A stretch of 64,000 bases of DNA from Mactra quadrangularis (taxonomy: Eukaryota; Mollusca; Bivalvia; Venerida; Mactridae), in the NCBI GenBank assembly GCA_025267735.1, contig CM046303.1:18528403-18592402 (forward strand), written 5' to 3'. Each line of letters starts with the position of its first letter. The stretch's first letter is position 1. The translations under genes and the position numbers were made by a program. The notes beneath the pieces were generated by a model, which worked only from the letters and a program-made list of their open reading frames with translations, did not search any database and was not told the origin of the DNA. Below, piece by piece: positions 38,001 to 53,000 of this stretch.

Positions 38001-41000
38001 TCTAAATTACTATTATAAATACAAATACAACATAATAAAGTATGTTTTAAGCAACAAGTATAAGAAATGGGCCTTTAATAGTTCACATAGAAGATTTGCT
38101 ATGGAAACCTTAGATATTTACAAAGGGAAGTAATTCTGTCTAATTGATAAAAATAGATCTAACTTAAAAGTTAACTTGTGCCCTTAATCATACAATATTT
38201 TAATTATTATTTCTTAATTTATGACATCTATTATGTAATATTGCCTAGCCTAAATCCAACTTTACAACAGTAGCATATATTTCCTTAGAATAGAAATTAA
38301 GCAGATCCAGGATTTTTTTTTTGGGGGTGGGGAGGGGTCCAAACTTTCAAACCACAATCACAGCTTGCAGAATAACACAACATATGAATAAAAAAACTTT
38401 GTTGCCATTAGTTCTATGTTAAACACAAAGGCAAGCACGAGAAAATTGCTTCTAGCTACTTAAAAATGGCTTACATTAAAAAAAACACACACTCATGGAA
38501 AAGTACATTTTGAAAAATTCAAGGGGGGGGGGGTGTCCGGACCTTCTTGATCCCCCCGCTGGATCAGCCTATGAATTCTATCTCTTCAATATTTGTTAGA
38601 TTGACAAAAAAATCTTATGTTAAGTTAGAAGATTTTAACCTTCTTACACCCATACTAGCTCATGATATAATTCCTAGACAATTTATATATTAGAAAAAAT
38701 AAATTTATCATGTTATTATTGGCAGGAGTTGTATAATCTAGTATATATGATAAATGGTATCATATATTTCATTGTCAAGTGTGTATCTATATATCACATT
38801 GTTGCCTTGTTATGTATGTCTTGTATTTAGAGCTGCAACGATTGACCTGAAAGTCGATTTGATACAATTCGATAATTTTATTTTGATTATATTCATTTAT
38901 TAATATAATTTACTTCAAATATGCATTTATACATTTATTTGAGCTTAAAACTAAATAATATTGATAAAATGAAAGTGTTACTGAAATCTGAAAATCTGCT
39001 AAATTAATAGTTGCTTTTTTCAAGTACGAATGGATTGGGTACAACTGTAAAGGTCACGAAAATGTATAAATAATGTTATATCAACTAAAAACGTATAGGC
39101 AACATGGAACATAAATTGTATCGAAAGTTGCAGTTCTTGATATACTACTGTACATATAACATAAACCTACTCCGTGTAGGCAAAAATACTTAAATTTGAA
39201 TTAACTAACATTAAAACTTGACTTTCGAATGCAGAGCTTAAAAACTTCCAGTTTGTCAGAACAGGTGAAATTCAATCACACCAACCCAAAATGGATTGCG
39301 GCATAATTATACTATAAAACATATATTAATTTTGGAACAGAGTTTCCAAGACATGTTACTTAAACTCCTGATGGAAACTTTAGAGAAATGTAACAAAGTG
39401 AAACACAGTCTCACTGTCAACATACTTTTTCTTTTAGGTGCACCTTTGCTTTTATCGGTATGACTTATGTAGACATGTTTAAAAGTCAGTATCAAATAAA
39501 AAAATCAAGGGTCCCAAAGCGAATTGGCGCCCTCGCAATCGAGTTTTGATGTATCGAATCAAATCGTTGCAGCCCTACTTGTATTATAACTTGTACTGAC
39601 AAAATTATTTATGTTGGAATGGTTGTGAATATAAACCTGACCAGTATATTATTTTTTGATAATGGTAGATAAGGATTTTTTTTCTTTTTCATTCATGTTT
39701 GAATTTATAGTTCTAAATAAAAATTGCTGAGAATGCAATAATTGAATGGGATGTGTGAATTATTTAATGTTTATACTGTAACTTGTTGAAATTGCTACGG
39801 GCTGGTGGCCTGATACAAATAAACATGCTGTTGTTGTTGTATTGTTACATTCGAAGTTGTTGATACTCATTAATGGATAGCACCCAAGGCTTGACGATAA
39901 GTCATGCCTTAGTATTTTTATGACTATAAGTCTGGATGACATGAATCTACTGCTATTGTCCTGCTTAACTCTATTATCATGTGTGCATTTATCACCACTG
40001 ACTAGGGTATGTGTTTAGTACTAAAAGTTAAAAGCTTGGATTCCTAGTTCTAAGCATATCCAGTTACATGATTGTTGACTGACTACAATATTACTTACAC
40101 TGTGGTAGATTAAATTTTTTTGCCCAAGGGGCAAGTTAAATCTAAAATTAACTTGCCCCCAATCTGATTAAAACCTGATCTGAAATTTTCCACTCGCCTA
40201 GTCGCTGATTTAGATCTGGCCTTTTTCAAATGAGCGTCACGTTCAGGTGACCTTTTCTCATCATAATATTAATGACGAAGCAGGCATTGTGCTTATTTCT
40301 ACCACTGCTTACAAATTTTGTTTTGTTGAAAATGCATCATTAAGAATCATGCAGAACATTCCTCCAAAATTATGACATTTGACCTAATGTATTAAAACTT
40401 ATAAGTTATAGAACATTACATGTAACAATGATGTGCCATAAAACATTTAAAGGATCATTATTCAGACTGTTGGAACCAAACTAATGTCATGAATATTCTG
40501 TGCTATCATGTCTGCGGGTTTAATTAAAGAAATAATATTCCAGGACTGTCCTCTAATGAATTCTCTTGTCTTCACATAGTAATGTTTCATGTCTAATATG
40601 TAGCTAATAATTCCCTGGTAAAATCTGTCAACAAATTAAGCTGTGAAGGTCTAGCATTCATTAGTTGATATTGTTAGTCTGCAGTCTACTTAGATTTATG
40701 ACAAAATAGAGGTTACATGAAATTGTATAAGTATGTGATTCTGTAGACATTCTCATAAAAGGTTTAGTGTTTCGGACTGGACATTGGATCCAGTCAGGTG
40801 GAATTTTTGGGGTCGGATTATCATAAATCCTTCTATATTGTATTGTTACATGACTACAATTACCTTGGTCTTTTATGCTGTTGATAGCTTGCCAGGATTT
40901 CAAATCTAGTTTCCTGAAGGGGTACAGGTTGGAATCCCATCCGGGGAGGTTACATCCTTTCATGAACATTTAATAATAATGTTAATTTTTCTCCATTAAT

Positions 41001-44000
41001 AAGGTATATGGAGAAGTTTCCAACCTTGTGGATGGAAAAGTGGGCGAGTACTGGTTATAGACAAAGGTCCTGGAATACTAGGTTAGGTGTGCTGGATGTT
41101 GTAAAATAACCTTAATTGTTTGACACAGCGTAAAAACCCAATGTAACCCTGCTGATTTAAATACTCACTACAGTATTTCTGCTCTCACTATTGATAGTTA
41201 AGTATTTAAAACAGTGGGGTTAATGTATGCACCACATTACCAATACATTATTGGTTATAGGGTGTTGTATTCTGGTACAGGTGCCTCCAAGAAATAATGG
41301 TTAATGCCACAACAAGTTGATGATGTGTTCTACGGATTTTTCTAGAAAAAAATGGGGTGAGCTAGCGTTGAGCATTTTATAGCAGTTTGATCAAATATTT
41401 ATGAGCGAGCATGGAAATAAAAATATTTTTTTTGTAAAAACCGTCAAAATTAAGGTGCGAGCGAATCCATAAAACACATGACCAACTTGTTGTGGCTTTA
41501 GTGATCTGTAAGTCTGGTATGACTCTTTTTGTTGAAAGAAACATAAAACTTGAAATAACAAACCAAAAAACATTGTACTCTATACAAATTTTCCACTGTT
41601 GAAATAATATTTTTGTGATAGTTTGTAATTAGTACACCTGGAACATTTCATATATCTGAAACATCTTGTTAGGTAAAATGTTAGCCCCAGATGGCTTATG
41701 GGTAATATCTGATATTTATTATCTCTATAAACATTGAAACTTATGATACATCAGATTTATATAGAGCAAGGTGGGGGTATGGTTGAATCACCTGTAGTTT
41801 TGAGGCACTAGATGTAAATTGATTGAAACAAAATTAAATGGGTTTTTTTGGTTAGTTTTAGTTAAGTCTGGCTGGTTCAATATGCTGTCATCTGCTGCCT
41901 ATCTAGGGTCACTGGGGTTGTGGATTTGATTCTCAAGCTTGACATGGATACCTTTGTAGTAATGAAATATTTTCTACCTCCTCTCTCTCTCTCTCTCGCT
42001 CTTTGGCCTTCCTCTGTATCAAGTATGACAATTAAACTACTGGGGAAGTTCTGTGCTTAGTTAGGATTATAAGCTAATTTTTGCAGAACAAAGTCTCTCA
42101 ATAGACAACAAGTTGGTTCACTGACAGACATGATATTATTCGACAGAAAAAAGGTGTAAGCAAACATATCAAGAACAGCAACAGTAAAAAAAAACATAGA
42201 CATAACACAGCCAAAATGCAAAGAGGAAGACTTTTTTTTAGATTTTTAAACTTATGTTGTAAAAGGGATGCCAAAGTTATCAAAGCACTGTGTAAAGCAC
42301 CCTATTTTTTTTTTTACATTGTTTACGAAAATTAAGTATATATACATATATATATTATAATCAAGGTGGTTGTACCAGCTCTGTTTTACTGTATATTTGT
42401 GTAGTAGTCTGGCATTTCATTAATATTTTCTTTTGGCTTATGTTTTATGTATAGAATCTGTATGAAATATTTTCTCTATGATTATGTATATAAACATATT
42501 TTCACTAGATATATTATCTTAGATTCTCCAACTTGTTACTAGGGATTATTAGACAGGTTTAACCTGTTAACTTGTCTATGCTCCTATCAAAAATATAATT
42601 TTTACCTATTTGCCAATCAGCTTTCTTCATAGAACTATCTCTTGTAATCAAAATGTTAGACTAAACTTGATTTTAATGCATGGCTGAAGAAGGCATAAGG
42701 GCCTATTCAGAAATTCAGAATTCATGGAATAATGTATATTAGGGATATAATATATATCACTCCCTAAGATATTTTTTTTTTTTAACGAGCTCTTCCTACT
42801 ATAGGTTTCCTGGACACTTTTCTATCACCAGTACTAACTTACCCTACCACGAGGCCGACAACTCATGTATAAGGTATGACCTGCAGCGACCGGGTTTCAA
42901 ACCCGCGATCTCTGGATTCAAAGTCAGACATGCTAACTTGTGTGACTACGCCACGGCCGCTGCTTACTTCCTAAGAGCAAGTGTTTACATAAATTATAAT
43001 GGTACTTTACTCAATGATGGGTCTAGATTAATTTTCAAAGTAGGGGTATCAGGTCAAACCTTTTGAGGAATGGATGGAGGTATTAACATTCGAAATATAT
43101 TTTTAAGAGCATTTTATATACCTGCCTAAGACGGATTCTTTTATGTGAACACTTATGCTTTCTTTTTTATAATTATGATATATATTTTAGCTTGATTGTG
43201 AAACACATTCTCACAACTCTTACTTACTCTCTAGTCTGCTTCCTGGTCCCCCAGTAGTGAGCAGTATTCTTGTTAAAGGATATAATGAGGTGAGTTTAGG
43301 ATGTGATTCAAACAGAAACCAATCTGGCTATCCAGTGATTGTAAGTTGAATATCACAACCACTTGGCAACACCTGTGTCTTATGTGATGAAAACTGGACG
43401 GGAATCCAAACAACAGAAAATTGTTTCGAATCTCAATTTCTGTCTTGACCTTCCCCCTACTGTATATTCCTCCAGCAATACCATTGCCAGCTCTGTATTT
43501 AGTTAAATATCTTGTGACTTTGATCAGTAAGTTTATCTTACATCTTATCCTTCCAGCAACACTCAGGCAGACAATTATTGTTCATAACACTTCAACTCAA
43601 TGTATCCTGGAAACAATTTGGCCTATAATTCCACTATCATTTATACTGATGTTTGTTTGAGGGGTATTGGTCACATTTTGTGTAGTAAATATGTAATTTT
43701 CATGAAGAATTGAACTTGTAACCTTTTATAGTGAGAAATAAGGTAATGTTTTACTGGTTGGCTAGATTTATGTACTAAGGAATCTTACCAAGGCAATTTT
43801 TATTATATTCTGCATAAGTGTTACTAATATATATGTTTTTAGACTTAAATATTTAAGTAAGTTAGTTTTCTTCATGATGAGCATTATTTGAACTGGTCCT
43901 GAAGTTCAGCATTAGTGGGACTTGAGAAAGAATTCTTATCTTATGTCAAAGTTACTATAATCATGAAATTAAAAAATCTCATTTTTTAAATTTCTTTTTA

Positions 44001-47000
44001 ACTTCCATCTATGTGAATATCATTTGCAAGGTTATGGTAGAAAATCTACTCTCAAACTTTAGAGAAAATTTCATGGCTACTTTTACAGTATACAAGACCC
44101 ATGACAAGGCCCAGCTCTGTAGTCACCAAGATATTGGCTTTATTAAATGTTTTAACTTTGTACCAAACTTTACACATTATTCTTAAAGATGGGTTAGAAA
44201 TATCAATAGGTGTTGATGAACCTGTTATCTTTATAATAAATAAACATTTGGATGAAAGAGATTGTTGAAATATTTTGTGAGGGTTAGATATAGGTGTGGC
44301 TGTTATTGTTATTTTTTGTTAATTAGTTTTATTAGCTGATTTGTAAATGATTATTGTGTAGGTTGTAAAGATACTTTAGACATAACTGAACAATACTGAA
44401 TACAAACAATGGCTCATGTTATCTTGAACAACTTAAACCTATAGAATGGAGTTATTATCAATATTTATAATTGTAGTAACACCTTCCTATACCTGTATGA
44501 GACTTCATATTGTTGTCTAACTGTACCTGGTATGACTGTATAGTGCATAGGGCTGTCACGATACGCCAGAAATTGCAATATGCTGGCATTGTATTGCGAT
44601 ACATACCACGATATATTGCGGACTTTAAGATTCGGTGTGCTTCTGCTGTATTTAACCAAAACATTGCAAATCTTACTAACAGCTACTGATAGAATCTAGC
44701 CTCTTTAAGTATTTACAGTCATTTAGGACTGTGACGCCCACCAATCGGTTAAATTCTTGTAGCTTAAGGTTAGATTTAATGAACAGTGGAAAAACTGATT
44801 TTTCACTATTCTTTTTTTGTGAAGGGAAGAATTTTCCAATGAATAAAAAATATCACCTAATACCGGTATGTTAGAATCATACTGCAGTATGTATTGCTGC
44901 TGCTGCATATTGCAATATAGCGGTGTAGCAGTCTATCCCCCCCCGGCCAATCTTTCCCCGGGGAAAGAAAGGCCCAGGCAAATCTTTCCCTGGGGAAAGA
45001 TTGGCCCAGGCCTTTTTTTCCCCGGGGACAAATTTGCCAAGGCCTTTCCCCCCTGGGCAAATTCCCCCTCCCCTTAATATTTGTTCAAAATTTATATCTA
45101 ATATGATACAACATTATTAATCTCAGCCAATCTCCCCCGCCTGGCTAATTTTTCCCCGCTGATGAAACTGTTGTTATTATGCTTTTTCATTGTACATCTC
45201 AGCCAATCTTTCCCCCCCTGGCTAATTTCCCCCCCCCCCCGCTAATGAAACTGTTGTTTTAATGCTATTTTATTGTACATCTCGGCCAATCTTTCCCCCC
45301 TGGCTAATTTTTTTTCCCCGCTGATGAAACTGTTGTTATTATGCTATTTCAATATACATCTCGGCCAATCTTTCCCCCCCTGGCTAATTTCCCCCCCCCG
45401 CTAATGAAACTGTTGTTTTAATGCTATTTTATTGTACATCTCGGCCAATCTTTCCCCCTGGCTAATAGTGCATTAACCTTAGGTTTTAACTTACAGAACT
45501 ACTAATTGTATAACACATCAGGTTATATTGTTGACTTGTTGTGAGGAAAGATTGCCAAGCTCACTACATACTCTCTGCAATGATAACTGTGTTCAATACT
45601 TACTCTGCTGCAATGTTTACTGTTTGTAGCATCATCAATGATAAAGAAGGTCTTTATAACATCTTCTCACCTGTTACAGGAATTTCAGTTTGTGTGATTT
45701 TTTTGACATAAAGAATAACAACTATGATATCTCCATATATTATTTGTATGTGAAACATTCTTGTATCATATTACTATGTTATTAATGATATTTCAAGGGG
45801 AGGCTTGGATATTTTCCTTGAGAGGATTATTTTCCTAGAGGGATAGGGTAAAAGTCTGGGGGATAGCGACACAAAACTTTAATTTCAAACACATTTTTCA
45901 ACAATTTTCATATCATTTGAAGATTCCAGATGTTACAGACCTTTTGATGCCCTTTTAGACCCTTGATCCCATTTTAGTTTGCCTGACCCCTTTTAGACCA
46001 CCTGACCCCTTTTTATCCTTGACCTCTTTTAAATGCCCTTTTAGTCCACCTCACCATCATGCTGATTCATTACTTCTATCAACTATAGGTGTTTAATGAA
46101 GGTTATTATACCTGTCATTAGATATATCCATTATTAACAATTATCCAGACATTTTTTCATATATTTGTGTATTTTATTTATATTCTTCTGATATTTCATC
46201 CACTGTATAATAAAGGTACAGTGCTAGAGTTAATGAAATAATTAAGCTAAGTAAACAATATATTTTTAACTGTGAGCTGAGAATACCGTGTACCACTCAG
46301 CGCCAGGACTGATCCGTCCTGTTTTCTCTACTGTCCAGTTTTTTCAATGTGACTTTAAGTATAACTTAGAAATATTTTCTGGATCAAATTTTTTAAACAG
46401 TTATCAACTTTCTGCTTTTCTTAGAGTGTGAAATTCTCAGCTTCTATATTGTAGTATCTTCCCAATTTTACCAATTTATTTTTATATTATGTCATTCTAA
46501 GCCCCACTATACATGTGTATTTACTTCTACAACTATCTCTAATCTTTACCCACAAAATAACCTCCTATTTAAAGTCTGTTAGAAGCCTGTTGCAGTAGCT
46601 AACAGAGTATTCAGTAAACTCCTGTTGTGATATGTTTTGATATAGTAAGCTTAAAGCCACAGTGGATAATTTACAGTGTGGTTCCTATTGTTGAAAGCAG
46701 TTTTGATCTCAGTATATTGTATACCTTTAATTCTTAGCAACATGAGTTATAGGGTATTGCTGTATGATATACTTGTAATAAGTTATCACATGGAGGTCAG
46801 ACTGTTCACTGAACCATTTTAGATAATCTATTCATTGTCACTGATGGAATGTACTGATAGATTTATTACTGCAATATTATATATACTGTTAGTCTTGTTA
46901 GAATGTTGTTTTTTAATCTGTAAGGTATGAATGATGAAAAACTGTAGATTTTTACTGTGATTCAGCTATAGATATTTGTGTGATACAGCTGTAAATATCT

Positions 47001-50000
47001 CTGTGATACAGTTGTAGATATCTCTGTGACACAGCTGCAGATATCTCTGTGACACAGCTGCAGATATCTCTGTGATACAGCTGCAGATATCAATGTGACA
47101 CAGCTGTAGATATCTCTGTGACACAGCTGCAGGTATCAATGTGACACAGCTGCAGATATCAATGTGATACAGCTGTAGATATTATTTCTGTGTTACTGTT
47201 GTAGATATCTATGTGATAAGGCTAAAGATATCTCTGTAATACAGCTGTAGATATATGTGTGATAATGTTGTAGATATCTGTGTCACACAGCTGTCGATAT
47301 CTATGTGATACAGCTGTAGATATCTATGTGATACAGCTGTAGATATCTGTGTCACACAGCTGTCAATATCTATGTGATAAGCTGTATATATCTATGTGAT
47401 ACAGCTGTAGATATTTCTCTGATACAGCTGTAGATATTTCTCTGATACAGCTGTAGATATCTCTCTGATACAGCTGTAGATATATATGTGATACAGCTGT
47501 AGATATCTTTGTGATTCAGTTGTAGATATCTATGTGATACAGCTATAGATATCTTTGTGATTCAGCTGTAGATATATATGTGATACAGCTATAGATATCT
47601 TTGTGATTCAGCTGTAGATATATATGTGATACAGCTATAGATATCTTTGTGATTCAGCTGTAGATATCTATGTGATACAGCTATAGATATATATATGTGA
47701 TACAGCTGTATATATCTGTGTGTTGCAGCTGTAGATATCTATGTGATACAGCTGTAGATATCTCTGTGACTCACATGTAGATATCTATGTGATACAGATG
47801 TATTGTGTGATAAAGCCATTCAGGCATATATTTTATTAGTTACATCAAATTGTTATTATGAGAAGAACTCAAAACACAGTGTTATTATATTCACCAAGCT
47901 ATAACATTCTCATGTTGCATCTTATAATCTTATTATCCAAACACTATGAATGATAAATTGATTGAAGGACATTATTATTCCTTGAGACTATCATACATTG
48001 TTATATATGTCTTCATTGACAGCTATATAAATCCCTTGTGCTATTTTGGATATCATGATTATAATTTATTTGTCTACCATGATGTTGAAGTGTATCTGTA
48101 CTTTAAATATTGTAATAAAACACTCTTATGAGATGTAAGTCTATCACACTAAGCTTACAGTATCAGTTTGTGGTAATTCAGACTTGTAAAAATTCATTGA
48201 GACATATTTTAATTGTTGATTACATAATCCACAGGTCTTGAAAAATATATTTGGTTGAGGAAAATTAGCAACAGCCATGCTTATAGGTTTCAAACCCACT
48301 ACCTGTTTGTATTTGTTGGTTTTGTAAGATGATGTACCTTTGTCGTACAAATCTTAATAAAATGTATGTACTGTTCTGTTCTTGTGACTGATAGTCTAGT
48401 AATTGAGCTATTTAAGCTATTGAATATCACAGACTTGACAAATTATTTGATAGAATTTTAGGTTTGTACATATTCAGTTCAGGCATTTCTTGCTCATCTG
48501 GGAAGCATTATCAAAAATCTTACAATAATTTGACAATACAATATAGAAGGATATACAACTAGAATTTATCATAAGACACTTGATAATATGGTCCCCTGAG
48601 CTTTAGTTCAGGGGGAGCAGTAAGTTTCCTCGGATGTCTGTTGTCTATCTGGTGACCTTTGTCAGTCAATACTTACTGAACATTTAGAGTTCACTTAGCT
48701 TGTTAGCTCAGATTTTTATCAAACTTGGGTCATGTGAAGTAAAAAACTAGGTCACTAGGTCAAATCGAAGAAAAAAAACTTATATTTTTATCAAAAGTAG
48801 TACATATGTCAATAAAATCTCAGAAAAGTTTTATTATGGTTCAAATAAGGTCAATTAGTAAAACTTTTTTCAAACTTGGTAGTGTCTAGTTTTGCAAAAT
48901 CTGTAACTTCAATCTGCTGTTCTTGTTTTTGATTGACAAAGCCTTCATAACTTTACCCGTTAAACCTTATTCAACAGACAGGGTCATCATTTGTAGTTAC
49001 AAACTCAATTTGAATTGTTCATAAAATTTTCCCTCCTAAATCTCATTTGATTTCAGGTGAGCGAACCTGGGTCCTCAGGATTCTTTTGTTTCTATTATAA
49101 TTTAACTACATCATCAAGTAGCTTGTTAGTGTGTTCTATTATAAAGTACAGAAACAAACAATATTCATGTTTTTTGTGCATGTACTCATTAATGAATTTT
49201 GGTTCGGTGGTTTGGTTCAATTTGATGTTTTTAGATGAGAAGATTGACAGATTTTCTTGTCAGAGCTTTTCACTGTCTTAGAAACTGTTTACTTGACTTA
49301 ATATTGATTTAAAATGTGAGTTAGGAGAAAACTTCATGAAAACTTCATGTTGGGTTTCTTGTATCATTTATACAGTTTCCAGTTATTAACCTGCCCTTAC
49401 AAATATTTTTAAATTTTACATATTGAAGGGTTAGTGCAAAACTAGTGTACATTCTTTTTTATTTACATATAATTAGACTAGTTTAGTGCTTACCCATAGA
49501 TATAGCATTATTCTTGTATTAGTTGCAATCAATTAGCAGTATACTTACCATTGCTTTACATTTCATTAAGAACCCGGGTCGATAGCGTAGTTGGTAGCGC
49601 GCCAGGATTTGGATACTCGTGCCCGAGGGGGTGCGGGTTCGAATCCCGCCCGGGGAGGTTATACCCTTCCATGAAAATTTGACAATAATGTCGATTTCCT
49701 CCATTGATTAGATAATATGGAGAAGTTTCCGGCCTTGTGGAAGGGTAGGTGAGTACTGGTTATAGACAATGGTCCAGGAAAGCTAGGTTAGGTGCGCTGG
49801 ACGCCGTGAAATAACCTAAATTGTGTTGATACGGCGTTAACTCCAATAAATAAAAATAAATAACATTTCATTAAAATTATACTAAAATGGCTGAAGCAGT
49901 GAGATGACTGGATAAGGGAGAAAATATTGTATTGGAAAACTGATTTTTAGCTTGACTATTCAAAGAATAGTGGGGCTATCCTACTCAGCTGTGTGTCGGC

Positions 50001-53000
50001 GTCAGGGTTGGCGTTGGTGTAACACTTCTTGGTTAAGTTTTTAGGTGCAACATTTTTTGTATCTTTTATATCTGCATCTACTGAAGAGATTCACTTGAAA
50101 CTTCACACATGTCTACTGGGTTACCATTGGAGGTCAAATACCAAGTTACATAACTCTTGGATGAATTTGGACTCAATTATGGCCCTTTTATACTTAGAAA
50201 TTTCTTGGTTAAGTTTTTAGGTGCAACATTTTTTCTTTGCAACTACTGAAGGGATTCACTTGAAACTTCACACATGTCTACAGGTTTACCAATGGAGGTC
50301 AAATACCAAGTTACATAACTCTTGGATGAATTTGGACTGGGTCACCACAAACAAATAACAAAAACAATAACTTAAGGGGTTTCCACCTTGGTTATAGCGA
50401 ACAAATTGCATCTTGCCTTCATTTTAGAGATTGTTGAGATAGGCTTCATAGTAATACATGTATATAGATAATTTTGTTTTCTCTTTACAGGTAGCAGAGT
50501 CTATGTTATATCATTGGAAATCATTTCCTATTGTTTTACCACCATCACTTACAAATATGGATGAGGACAAGGTAAGTTTGTTATTAATTTTAGCTGGAAT
50601 AATTTTGAAATAATGTCCAAAGTTAAGTTTAACATATTATTACGGTAAACTTTTATAAACCAACATAGATTTAATCGGTTTTGATTTCTGTGTTTGAATA
50701 CTTAATTTAGATGATAATATTTTATAATATTTATTAGGGGAGTGTAATACTGACTGACTATAGTTATCATCACCTTAGTTTCACCTCTTTTGAGCAAACA
50801 CTCCATTAATAAAAACCATGTATTATGACCACTAAAAAGTCTAGAAATTATGATGTTAAATAGTACATGTCTGTTATACTATAATCTGTGTAATAACAGA
50901 CTTTTATGTGCCATGTTTAAAAATAGTCTATTTGTAAATGAAAGGGAGGTAATAAAGAAGTCATATTAACTGTTGCACAAATGATTTTTGCAATTGCAAG
51001 CTATGCAACAGTTCATATCCATACAAAGTTACGAGCATACTGCTATAAATAAAAATATCAAATTTCATGAGTATTTATCAATTTTTGAAATTATTTTCTT
51101 ATATTGAATGGAATAAGGGATTTTAACTTAAAATTAGCTGGGGTAGTGGTGCAGTGATAGCATTGACATATAGGGAGAAGTATTAAGCTCCTTATAGAAG
51201 GGAGAGTGAGTATTGAAGAAGACAAATGTTTGAGAAAGCTCACAGGTTTGGGCACCAAGATGACCTGATAATAAGTGTTTGTAACAGTGTAAATTCCAAA
51301 CAAAAATATAATCTTCAGGACTCAACATTAACTTTAAAAGTAAGTTGTCTAGTTTTACAAGCGACTATATATTTTACTTGCCCCTACCAAATGTTTACCA
51401 GCAGTTTCCTTAACCCAAATATAGGTCATCAGACGCAATTAGACTAACTTTATTGTCAAGCTCTGACCTTGAAATGAAATACATGTATATTTAACTGTGG
51501 TATATTTCAGGAATTGTTGAACTATAGAGATTTATTTGTTGCTCCATCATTTGATGAACTAGACACTGTAGCTACTGATCCCTATGGTAACTTGAAGAAA
51601 CTAACAGATGAACAACTACAAAGTATCTGGGATAAGGGGTTTGTATTCTCTATGTTACCATGGTTACAAGATTTGATTATATGATTTTTTATAAAGAATA
51701 TACAGTGAAACTGATAATTTAATGATTGTCAGTTAAGAACTGGGCTTTATTTGCTATCATTACCAGTAATCATTTACTTGCAAATATGCAAATATTGAGT
51801 TTCATGTCTCACCAGCTAGCCTTGAAAAAGCTGCTCCTAGCAATTACCTTTGCTTGATGAATGTTTGGAAATTAAGTTTTGTGAGCAGGATGATATTCTT
51901 ATGCAGAGCTTTATATGGCAATGAGGGCTGATAGATGTTGGTAAGAGTTCATCATTGCTGTGATGTCGCTTTGGGCTAGACTAAGATTTTACTATTGCTA
52001 GGATGTGGCGTTGGGTTAGACTAAAAGTTCACCATTGCTGGGATATGGCTTTAGGTTTGACTTAGAGGTGAGTATAATCTAGAGAGGGCTGCTAAGAAAG
52101 GTCTTATAGTATGTTGATGAGTATCTCCAGTCAGGATAAATGGATGAGTAATTGATAGACATTTGTTTTAGAGGTCTTTATTACATACACTATATCATAT
52201 TTGCTTGATATTTTTATTTCTTTGTTAGTCTGACAGTAGGTATCACAGTCTATGATTGACACCAGTCTTTGGGCTAAACTTTTAACATCTGAGGCAAAGT
52301 GTTGTTGTTCACATTTTAACTGCAACTTAAAACTTAAACCTATTGATCATGAATTGTAGCACCCCCTTCAGAAATATTACAGAGATTTTTAATGTTATAT
52401 GATTTATTTATATTTACAGAGAGTTTGAAGTACCTAGTGTTAACTTTCCTGGTCAAGTACACAGATGGAGATTAACTAAACTTTTACAGAAAGGTTCACA
52501 TAATGCACATAACTCCTTACTGGACGTAAGTACTTTTATCTCACACTTTAAGGTTTCAATGCAGCAGTATACTGCCTTTAATTGAAGAGCATACAGTTCA
52601 TGTTGTCAAGTATAGAAAAACAGGATTAAACTAGATCATTCCATTGGTTAAAAATACAGTCAGTATCCAGAAAATATAGTATAGATGAGTCAGGAAGATG
52701 TGACCATGGCTTATCATTCCATTATACTATTTATATATTAAGATTTGTGGTTGAGATGTGACCTGGGCTTTTCATTCCAATACATTAGGATATATGGTTG
52801 AGATGTGACCTGGGCTTATCATTCCAATACATTAAGATTTATGGTTGAGATGTGAACCGGGCTTATCATTCCAATACATTCAGATATATGGTTGAGGTGT
52901 GAACCGGGCTTATCATTCCAATACATTCAGATATATGGTTGAGGTGTGAACCGGGCTTATCATTCCAATACATTCAGATATATGGTTGAGGTGTGAACCG

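Noticed and set aside
46960..47815. Regular short repeats considered as a CRISPR or regulatory operator array
   Set aside because: Direct 22-bp tandem repeats without spacers; satellite DNA.
49572..49655. Possible functional tRNA gene
   Set aside because: A and B boxes are present, but the arms do not give a consistent cloverleaf and the sequence continues into a SINE body with A-rich tail and 12-bp TSD.
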